DNA of 39,436 nucleotides from Halomonas organivorans (lineage in GTDB: Bacteria > Pseudomonadota > Gammaproteobacteria > Pseudomonadales > Halomonadaceae). Below are positions 32,728 to 39,436 of the stretch, piece by piece. The notes below the pieces were generated by a model that worked only from the letters and a program-made list of their open reading frames with translations, had not been told where the DNA came from and searched no databases. The stretch is taken from NCBI RefSeq assembly GCF_014192055.1, contig NZ_JACHXM010000033.1:1-39436 (forward strand), in the 5' to 3' direction. A program made the translations under genes and the position numbers. Position 1 is the first letter of the stretch. Each line of letters opens with the position of its first letter.

Positions 32728-32759
32728 AAGGGGCATGGCTGTCGGCCATGCCCTTTTTG
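32728..32759 (+). terminator. Rho-independent terminator after the Sel1 gene
   Basis: AAGGGGCATGGC-TGTCG-GCCATGCCCTTTTT, a strong stem followed by five T. It closes the plus-strand run of envelope genes and faces the convergent kinase gene, whose own terminator is not evident. Confidence 0.92.
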
Positions 32760-32862
32760 ATGCTTTCTCCTAATGCTTTCTTGCCGACATCAGGCGTGCA
32801 GCCGCGATTTTCCCCGCGCTTGGATCATCTGCTCTTATTGCACGGTCTTCCACGTCCTGGCG

Positions 32863-35163
32863 TTATCCCAGGTCAATCTCATCATCGAAGCAGTGAGCTC
32901 GAGGGAGCGTGAGCAGGAAACGCGTGCCGACGTGTTCGCGGCTCTCACAGATGATGGTACCGGCGTGTTGCTCCACCACTAACTTCACCATGGACAGGCC
33001 GAGCCCATGACCCGCCGCCAGGCTGGCGCCGGAGCTGCGTCGATAGCTGTCGAAGACATGTGGCATATCCCGCTGGGGAATACCGACCCCCTGGTCGCGG
33101 ATACTCAAGGAGATGCCGGATGTCGTCTCCCGGGCCTCGATCGTCACGCGTGTCTCTGCAGGGCTGTATTTGATGGCGTTGTCCAGCAGGTTGAAGACCG
33201 CTCTCAGCAAATAGGTTCGTTCACCCTCCATGGGACACTCGTCCCGGGGATCGTAATCAAGATGGATGGAGTGCTGTCGCGCCGCCGGCCATGCCTGATC
33301 GATGGCCTCCAGGATCACGTCGGAGAGCAGCAGGAACTCCTTGTCCAGGGCGCCGAACTCGATCTGCGTCAATTGCATGAAGCTCTCGGTGAGACTGAGC
33401 GTCTTGTGCGCCTGCTGAGCGACCTGGGACAGCAGTTCTTCCTCGGACAGGCGGGAAGGCGTGCCCTGCAGTTGGGTCAGGGCCAGGATGTTGGATTGCG
33501 GCGCCTTCAGGTCGTGAGACAGGAATCGCATCAGCTTCGAACGTTGCACTTCTGCCTGGCGTTCGCTGGTGACGTCCACGAAGCCGATTAGCCAGGCGAC
33601 CTTGAAGGCATCGACCGCGGTGACCAACGGTGAGATCTTGAGGTGGTAGTAATGCTCGCTGGCGTCCTTGTAGAGGGCGCCGTCGAAGGCGTCGAGCCCC
33701 TGCCGCCCGGGAGGGGCGCTGCCCTGGTGTTCCTGCACCATGGTGTTCAGCAGCTCGTGGATGGTGTCTGTCTCGTCGACCCGGCAGCGCTGCAGGAGCA
33801 GTTTGGCCATGGCACTGGAGAGAATGATACGACCATTCACGTCGACCACCATGGTGGCGATGGGGAGGGAATCCAGGGCGTCCGTGATGAAGCGGCGGGA
33901 GTTGCGGATACGCGTGATACCGCTATCCAGGGCGCGAAGATGCTTGTGCAGGATCAGCCCCCATTCCGGCGTCTGCTTTCGAGTGGGTGTCGGAATCATG
34001 CTGGGCTCTGACTCGAGGCGTTCGATTTCCTGCTGGAACCAGTGCAAGGCCGAGGCCTGGCAGCGCCAGCTGATGAGCACGTAGGCGCCGATCACCGACA
34101 GCAGGCCAACCGCGGGGGGCCACCACCAGCCCATGGCCAGCAGCCCCCAGGCGCCGAGCAGCACCGAACCCGCGACAGCGAGGGCCAGTTTGGCCATGTA
34201 GCGGAACTGGAACAGGCGGACGAGGGCCATGAAGATCAGCAGTGGCAGGAGAGACAGCAGCGAGGCGACCCAGCCGGGAAGGTCGCGGATGAGGTCGCCC
34301 TGCAACAAGCCGTCCAGCAGGTTGGCGAGTATCTCGATGCCGGGCATGCCGCCGTTCGCACCGCCGAACGGCGTCGGGTGATGATCGCCCAGCCCCTTGG
34401 CCGTGGTACCGATCATGACGGTACGCCCTTCCAGCAGTGAGCCCGGCAGGCGGCCCTGGAGAACGTCGACATACGAGACGCGGGGATAGTGATAGGTCGA
34501 TCCGTGGTATGGGATGCGCACTTCGAGATCACGGCGGTCATCCGACAGCAGACGTCGTGTGGCGTCGGAGGGTGTCGTGATTCCCTGTGCCACCAGGTCC
34601 CGATACAGCTGTAGCGTCAACTGGGGGACTCCGTCTTCGCGTAGTCGGATACTGCGTACGGCGCCGTCGATATCCGCTCGGACGTCGATGTGGCCGATAC
34701 CGTTGGCCGCGTCGCGGAGAGGCTCGACCGGCAGCAGCCTGCTGGCATCATCGGTGCGCTCGCCGCGCCTGACATGAATCGCGGGCAGGAACACATGGCC
34801 ATGCTCCCCGATGGCTCGGGCCAGGCGCTGGTCCTGTTCCGGCTGGCGCGCCGGCTCGGTAAACACGATGTCGAACAGCACCGCCGAGGCGCCTGCGCGG
34901 GTCAGGCCGTCTACCAGATCGGCGTGCAGTGAGCGAGGCCAGGGCCAGCGCCCCAAGGCCTCCAGGCTGCGCTCGTCGACGGTCACGATCAGGATGTCGT
35001 CGCTGGCAGGCGTCGTCATGGAGGTCAGGAGGCGATCATACAGCGTGTTGTCGAAGAGCCAGTCACGCTGCTCCGCCCACCAGGTGAGGGCCACCAGTAG
35101 GAGGCCGATCAGCCACCAGGTTCGGGTCAGGCCGCGAAACAGGCTTTGGCTAACGTGTGCCAC
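32863..35163 (-). CDS. CHASE2-domain sensor histidine kinase
   Basis: A 766-residue membrane kinase. A first TM helix (about 15-30) is followed by a periplasmic CHASE2 domain (to about 290, ILIVTVDERSLEALGRWPWPR, LFDIVFTEP, VMIGTTAKGLGDHHPTP). Then come three TM helices, a PAS-like domain (about 430-540), HisKA with phospho-acceptor His550 in FLSHDLKAPQSN, and a HATPase with N box NLLDNAIKYSP, G1 DQGVGIP and G2 GHGLGLSMV. The start is GTG with GGGAGG upstream and overlaps the LysM-FecR stop by 14 bases, so the two are coupled. No response regulator gene is visible in the window. The CHASE2 ligand is unknown. Confidence 0.93.
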   Translation of the reverse strand: MAHVSQSLFRGLTRTWWLIGLLLVALTWWAEQRDWLFDNTLYDRLLTSMTTPASDDILIVTVDERSLEALGRWPWPRSLHADLVDGLTRAGASAVLFDIVFTEPARQPEQDQRLARAIGEHGHVFLPAIHVRRGERTDDASRLLPVEPLRDAANGIGHIDVRADIDGAVRSIRLREDGVPQLTLQLYRDLVAQGITTPSDATRRLLSDDRRDLEVRIPYHGSTYHYPRVSYVDVLQGRLPGSLLEGRTVMIGTTAKGLGDHHPTPFGGANGGMPGIEILANLLDGLLQGDLIRDLPGWVASLLSLLPLLIFMALVRLFQFRYMAKLALAVAGSVLLGAWGLLAMGWWWPPAVGLLSVIGAYVLISWRCQASALHWFQQEIERLESEPSMIPTPTRKQTPEWGLILHKHLRALDSGITRIRNSRRFITDALDSLPIATMVVDVNGRIILSSAMAKLLLQRCRVDETDTIHELLNTMVQEHQGSAPPGRQGLDAFDGALYKDASEHYYHLKISPLVTAVDAFKVAWLIGFVDVTSERQAEVQRSKLMRFLSHDLKAPQSNILALTQLQGTPSRLSEEELLSQVAQQAHKTLSLTESFMQLTQIEFGALDKEFLLLSDVILEAIDQAWPAARQHSIHLDYDPRDECPMEGERTYLLRAVFNLLDNAIKYSPAETRVTIEARETTSGISLSIRDQGVGIPQRDMPHVFDSYRRSSGASLAAGHGLGLSMVKLVVEQHAGTIICESREHVGTRFLLTLPRAHCFDDEIDLG

Positions 35164-36412
35164 CCTGCCTCCCGGAAGCCACGATGACAGAGTGCTCCGG
35201 GGCCTGTTCCAGGCTCGATACTTTCAGTCGCCAGAAGAAATCCTCCGTGGGGAGATTGCTCAGGGTAACGCCCTGGCTACTGGTGAAGGAGCGGTCCATG
35301 AAAAGATCGCCGAATGCCTCGTCCTCGGAGAGCTGCAGGCGGTATTCCACGTCCGGGATCTCGGTCCAGTGGAACGCATAGCCTTCGTCGCCGGCCACCA
35401 GCGACGCCTCGACCGGCTGATGCAGCACCAGCTGGCGACCATAAAGCCCCTCGATGCCCAACGCATCGATGGCCGAGCCGCGTGCATAGTAAAAGCCGCC
35501 GGGAACCGCGTCGAAGCGGAAGCTCAATGCGTCGCTGCGTTGATCGCGGAAGACGGTCTGGAAGCGGGGGTCCCGGGCCAGCTGCACGTGATAGGCCTCG
35601 GCCCCTTCCACCGCCGACAGGTCAAGCCGCAGGGGTTGGCGGAAAGCGTGGCCGGCGACTTCCAGTCGAGGGGCGGGTAGCAGGTCCGTGACCCGCGTCG
35701 GTTGCCCCCTGTTCATGAGCGCGCCCCTGCCGGCGGCTACATCGGCGGCACGGTTGGCATGGTTCAATGCCACCAGCCCTTCCAGGGTGCTGACGCGAGT
35801 CTCCTCGTCCGCGTGGGCCACCCGGAAATGCGTACCACGCACTCCGACGATGCCCGTCGGAGTATCGATATTCAGCACTTCGTGGCGATCTTGCTGCTTA
35901 GGTACCCTGGCCTCCACCTCTCCGCGTTCCAGGTACAGCCGCGAGTTGTGTCGATCCTGTCGCTTCACGACTACCCGAGAGCTGGAAGGCAGCACCACGT
36001 CTTCGCCATGGGGGAGGCGTAGCGACACGAAGGTGCGGGCCGCGGTTTCCACTGCATCGCCCGGGGCGACAGTCATGCCTTCGCGCAGCGGTATGCGTTC
36101 GCCGGAGGCCTTGACCAGCCACGCCTGGCCTCCTTCCCGATGGCGTACCTCTGCCGTCAGGCTGGGCAGGGGGGGAATCTCGAGTATGTCGCCAGGCTGA
36201 ATATGGCGGGGCTCATTCACGCCATTGGCATCTCTCACGACAGGCCACTCCTTGGCTTCACCACGATGGCGTTCGGTGATTCCCCAGAGTGTATCGCCCG
36301 GTTGAACACGATAGCGTTCCATGGACGTATCTCCGTTAGCCTGGGCTGTCGTGGTCAGTAGCATGGCGATGTAGCTCAGGGCTACCAGGGCATGTCGACA
36401 CCATCCTTTCAT
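35150..36412 (-). CDS. Periplasmic LysM-FecR domain protein
   Basis: A 420-residue exported protein: signal peptide to about residue 25 (LVALSYIAMLLTTTAQA), then a LysM peptidoglycan-binding domain (about 33-80, YRVQPGDTLWGI...IQPGDILEIP). A FecR domain follows (about 95-235, with TPTGIVGVRGTHFRVA). The C-terminal region has two similar units (VQLARDPRFQTVF and LQLSEDEAFGDLF) with a fibronectin-like look. It is not a classical anti-sigma FecR: no cytoplasmic part or TM helix. AGGAGTAGGA precedes the ATG at 36412. It is coupled to the CHASE2 kinase, suggesting it feeds cell-wall or envelope information to it; that is inference. Confidence 0.88.
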   Translation of the reverse strand: MKGWCRHALVALSYIAMLLTTTAQANGDTSMERYRVQPGDTLWGITERHRGEAKEWPVVRDANGVNEPRHIQPGDILEIPPLPSLTAEVRHREGGQAWLVKASGERIPLREGMTVAPGDAVETAARTFVSLRLPHGEDVVLPSSSRVVVKRQDRHNSRLYLERGEVEARVPKQQDRHEVLNIDTPTGIVGVRGTHFRVAHADEETRVSTLEGLVALNHANRAADVAAGRGALMNRGQPTRVTDLLPAPRLEVAGHAFRQPLRLDLSAVEGAEAYHVQLARDPRFQTVFRDQRSDALSFRFDAVPGGFYYARGSAIDALGIEGLYGRQLVLHQPVEASLVAGDEGYAFHWTEIPDVEYRLQLSEDEAFGDLFMDRSFTSSQGVTLSNLPTEDFFWRLKVSSLEQAPEHSVIVASGRQGGTR

Positions 36413-37038
36413 CTTCCTACTCCTGCGCTCGGCCTTGCTTGGAGGATACAGGCCCTTGCATGAAATTGGGATACTCAAGGTCTCGGTGAGACATGGCCGG
36501 TTCGTAATATTTGTTCATAACGGCGCTGATTACGTCATGCCGGTTCATATTTAATGGTCATCTCATCTTGTGGGCGATCGCGCATTTATAGCTTCACGAT
36601 GAAAGTGGATGGGTGTTGTGATGTGGAAGCCGTGTTTTCTCCAGGATTGTGCATATAAAACAGCTGGTTATCATTGGCCGTCTCTCGTGGGGAAGAGAGG
36701 TTGGGAGAGTTGGAAACAAATTTCGAAATTCATGTTTTCTTACATTTCTCGGGGTTGGGAAGTGGAATGTGAACCAAAGTTTTTCCTTGAAGATATGCGC
36801 GTTGGTTTTTATTTCACTGAGCGTGTGAATTTTTCTTAAGGAAGAGATTAGCTGCCGTGTGTTCATGATAGCTTCCTCGTGACAAGACAGATCTAAAGCC
36901 GAAATAAAGTCCTGGGCCTGACTACTTGCCGCTTCCTGGGTATGGCGACGCGTGTTCAGTGAAAAGGCCTGTCTATGCAAACTATGATCTAGCTGCCTAC
37001 CGCTGAAGCATGGCGTTGAGCAGCGGTGGGGAGCCGCA
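36413..37038. other. AT-rich regulatory gap before the adhesin gene
   Basis: A 626-base stretch between the divergent LysM-FecR gene and the adhesin, clearly richer in A and T than the rest (for example TTCGTAATATTTGTTCATAAC near 36500 and GAATTTTTCTTAAG near 36827). It must hold the promoters of both. TATGAT at 36983-36988 is a possible -10 for the adhesin, without a good -35. Two short frames occur (minus 36594-36866, plus 36609-36839) with no recognisable product. It could also encode a small RNA, but I cannot support one. Confidence 0.55.
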
Positions 37039-39436
37039 ATGAATACCGTTTATCGCATCGTCTGGAATGTGGCCCGCGGGCAGTCCGTGGTGACCTCCGA
37101 ACTGGCCAAGCGTCGTACCAAGTCCCGGGATGGGGCGGTGCGGGGTGCCCTGTTGGCGCTCGGACTGGTTGCCGGCGTCGGTGGCTTGTCACCGGTCCAA
37201 GCTTATGAAGCAGGTGGCGGTAATGATTGCACTGGCGTCAATGGACGCATCGCCATCGGTGGCGGTGCTACTGCGTGTAGTCCTTGGGCGATTGCACTCG
37301 GAGCTAATGCCGCAAGCACTAACGATAGAGCCGTCGCTATCGGTCTGAACACCGTATCCTCCGGCCTTAGCTCTGTTGCGATTGGTCACCTTTCCCAGTC
37401 GACGGGGTCAGGCTCTTTTGCGGCAGGGGAATTCTCATTGGCTTCGGGGGAATACTCGGTTGCGCTTGGCGGTGGCAATCCTTCGGCAGGTGCGGGAGCC
37501 AATGCCACTGGGGCAGGGGCGGTTGCGCTTGGCACCCGCTCGGTCGCCACCAATTTCCGAACGCTTGCCCTTGGCGCGGGAGCGGTGGCGTCGAGCGAAT
37601 CAGCCGCCGCGATTGGCGAGGCTGCCACAGCTTCCGCTAGCTCGGCCATCGCGATGGGCACCAATGCGCAAGCGCTGAGCGATGGGGATGTCGCCATTGG
37701 GCGCAATGTCAGCGTGGATGGATCCTCGGATGGGGGGCCTTCCATAGGCTTGGGCTCGGATGTATCGATAAATGGGTCTGCCAATGCCACGGTGATCGGC
37801 TCGAATGCGCGGATAGGCACTGGTGCCGTGGACTCCAGTGGCGCCACGGCGATTGGTTCCAGCGCTGACGTGGGCGATCAGTCGCGAAATGCCACGGCCA
37901 TCGGCAGGCTTGCCAGCATCGGTGATAGTGCGTGGGATAGCGTGGCGCTGGGGTCTGCGGCCACGGTTGGAGAGAGCGCTCCTGGATCCGTGTCCATCGG
38001 CCTTCGGGCGACTAATGCGGCGGGGGCTGTCAGCTCGGTTGCCTTGGGCGACGCTGCCAGTAACACTTCATCCCATTCAATCGCCATTGGCCCTGATGCC
38101 TCAACCACCGCGAGTAATGCGGTGGCCGTGGGCTCTGACGCAGAAGCAGTCGCAAACGCCATCGCCCTGGGCCATGACGCTAAGGCCACGGGTAGTCAGT
38201 CGATCAGTATCGGCACCGGTAACCAGGTCAGTGGTGATGGCTCCGGTGCGGTTGGCGATCCGACCACTATCACCGGTGCAGGCTCCTATTCGCTGGGTAA
38301 CGACAACACCATCGATGCCGACGACGCCGGTGTGTTCGGTAACGATAACGTTCTGGCTGGAACCGCCACCGGTAGTCGCATTATCGGTAACGACAACGAT
38401 GTGGACGTGGCCGATGCCTTCGTGATGGGCAACGGGGCGGACGTCACCGTGGCCGAAGGTATGGCGCTGGGCAATGGTTCCATCGCCGATACCGGTGCGG
38501 GAGAGGCAGGCTACAACCCGACTACCAGCTCCACCGATGGGCTGGACGCGGGGATCGCCGCGACCCAGAGCACCACCGGGGCGGTGGCCGTCGGTGACGA
38601 CGGCGCAGGCATCTATCGCCAGATCACTGGTGTGGCCGCCGGCACCGAGGACAGCGACGCGGTCAACGTGGCCCAGCTCAAGGCCAGCGAGACGCACTAC
38701 TACAGCGTCAACGACGGTGGCACCCAGGGCGGCAACTACGCCAACGACGGTGCCTCCGGGCTGAATGCCATCGCCGCTGGCGTGGATGCCTCGGCCTCGG
38801 CGGATGGTGCCATGGCGTTCGGCTTCGGGGCCGCGGCGGGCAACGCCGATAGTGTGGCGCTGGGCACCGACTCGGTTACCGCCGCGCCGGTGGGTACCGC
38901 TGACACCACCATTCGTGGCACCACCTACACTTTTGCCGGCACCGCGCCGGTGGGTACGGTAAGCGTGGGCGATGCGGGCAGCGAACGCACCGTCACCAAC
39001 GTGGCGGCGGGCCGCGTCTCGGCGACCAGCACCGATGCCATCAACGGCAGCCAGCTGTTCGCCACCAATCAGGCGATCGAGGATATTTCCACAACTGCCG
39101 GTACAGGCTGGGACCTGACCGCCGAAGGCACCGATGGCACCAACGTCGCCCCGGGTGACACCGTCGATCTGTCCAGCAGCGACGGCAACCTGGTGATCGC
39201 CAAGAACGCCACCGAAGGTACCCAGGAAGACGTGACCTTCGCTCTGGCCAGCGACATCGCCGTGGACAGCGTCACCACCGGCAACAGCGTGCTGGATACC
39301 AGCGGCCTGAGCGTCGACGACGGCAGCGGCAACGTCACCAGCGTGACCAACGATGGCCTGACCGTGGCGGGTGGTCCCAGCGTGACCGCCAGCGGCGGCA
39401 TCGATGCGAACGACCAGGTGATCAGCAACGTGGGGG
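37039..39436 (+). CDS. YadA-type trimeric autotransporter adhesin, 3' end missing
   Basis: An open frame of 799 codons without a stop, truncated by the window edge. The N terminus MNTVYRIVWN..VVTSELAK is the extended signal peptide region of large autotransporters, with cleavage near VQA-YEA. The passenger starts with a head of about 27 degenerate 14-16-residue repeats of the AIALG type (AIALGANA, SVAIGHLS, AVALGTRS, SIAIGPDA), the YadA left-handed beta-roll. Neck motifs follow: ITGVAAGTEDSDAVNVAQLK near codon 535 and TVTNVAAGRVSATSTDAING near 655, then stalk-like sequence. The membrane anchor should lie beyond the edge. GGTGGGGAG precedes the ATG. It probably mediates attachment or autoagglutination. 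Confidence 0.95.
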   Translation, partial: MNTVYRIVWNVARGQSVVTSELAKRRTKSRDGAVRGALLALGLVAGVGGLSPVQAYEAGGGNDCTGVNGRIAIGGGATACSPWAIALGANAASTNDRAVAIGLNTVSSGLSSVAIGHLSQSTGSGSFAAGEFSLASGEYSVALGGGNPSAGAGANATGAGAVALGTRSVATNFRTLALGAGAVASSESAAAIGEAATASASSAIAMGTNAQALSDGDVAIGRNVSVDGSSDGGPSIGLGSDVSINGSANATVIGSNARIGTGAVDSSGATAIGSSADVGDQSRNATAIGRLASIGDSAWDSVALGSAATVGESAPGSVSIGLRATNAAGAVSSVALGDAASNTSSHSIAIGPDASTTASNAVAVGSDAEAVANAIALGHDAKATGSQSISIGTGNQVSGDGSGAVGDPTTITGAGSYSLGNDNTIDADDAGVFGNDNVLAGTATGSRIIGNDNDVDVADAFVMGNGADVTVAEGMALGNGSIADTGAGEAGYNPTTSSTDGLDAGIAATQSTTGAVAVGDDGAGIYRQITGVAAGTEDSDAVNVAQLKASETHYYSVNDGGTQGGNYANDGASGLNAIAAGVDASASADGAMAFGFGAAAGNADSVALGTDSVTAAPVGTADTTIRGTTYTFAGTAPVGTVSVGDAGSERTVTNVAAGRVSATSTDAINGSQLFATNQAIEDISTTAGTGWDLTAEGTDGTNVAPGDTVDLSSSDGNLVIAKNATEGTQEDVTFALASDIAVDSVTTGNSVLDTSGLSVDDGSGNVTSVTNDGLTVAGGPSVTASGGIDANDQVISNVG

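Noticed and set aside
36609..36839. Plus-strand frame of 76 residues before the adhesin
   Set aside because: No ribosome-binding site, no recognisable domain; Trp- and Phe-rich translation typical of non-coding AT-rich DNA.
36594..36866. Minus-strand frame of 90 residues starting at 36866 with GAGGAA upstream
   Set aside because: A plausible ribosome-binding site, but the product is without recognisable features, lies in AT-rich control DNA and overlaps another weak frame; not enough to call a gene.
38101..38697. 198-residue minus-strand frame inside the adhesin
   Set aside because: Shadow of the repetitive adhesin head; the sense strand has an uninterrupted frame with a signal peptide and motifs.

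Overview
The window looks like chromosomal DNA of a high-GC gammaproteobacterium, most likely of the Halomonas type. The basis is gene order shared with Pseudomonas and E. coli (glyS-glyQ, rpiA/ilvA, fau-6S RNA-zapA/ygfB-pepP-ubiH-ubiI, ctpA-envC-gpmI/yibN-secB) plus overall protein resemblance. The genus is inferred and not proven. I see no tRNA, rRNA, IS element, prophage or CRISPR array.

Layout. (1) 1-3788: a GAAGCCC heptamer tandem repeat, a parS-like ParB site and glyS-glyQ on the minus strand; in Pseudomonas glyQS lies close to oriC, so this end may be origin-proximal. (2) 3789-14923: an LPS inner-core cluster (hldD, waaF, an OpgB-like phosphoglycerol transferase, GT2, GT9 and GT4 glycosyltransferases, kdkA, opsX-type heptosyltransferase I, hldE, waaA). 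Together these make ADP-heptose, attach and phosphorylate Kdo, and extend the core. The genes alternate in direction with almost no space between divergent starts. (3) 15140-23911: housekeeping genes rpiA, ilvA, a 32-residue membrane protein, fau, 6S RNA, zapA, ygfB, pepP, ubiH and ubiI, ending in a 36-bp tandem repeat and a large hairpin. (4) 23911-29972: ctpA-envC-gpmI on the minus strand and yibN-secB-rsmE on the plus strand.

(5) 30237-39436 is the accessory part and the most interesting. It has a TpgA-like lipoprotein (BamE-type plus OmpA-C-type domains), a second small lipoprotein, a Sel1/SH3 exported protein, a CHASE2 sensor histidine kinase overlapping a LysM-FecR periplasmic protein, a 626-bp AT-rich gap, and the first 799 codons of a YadA-type trimeric autotransporter adhesin that runs off the right edge. 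I read this as a candidate surface-adhesion locus with its own peptidoglycan anchor and its own envelope sensor, though no response regulator is visible. The functional link between these genes is inference from domain content and proximity.

Start codons were chosen from Shine-Dalgarno sequences, family length and overlaps; uncertain ones are flagged. Promoters were judged by eye only.
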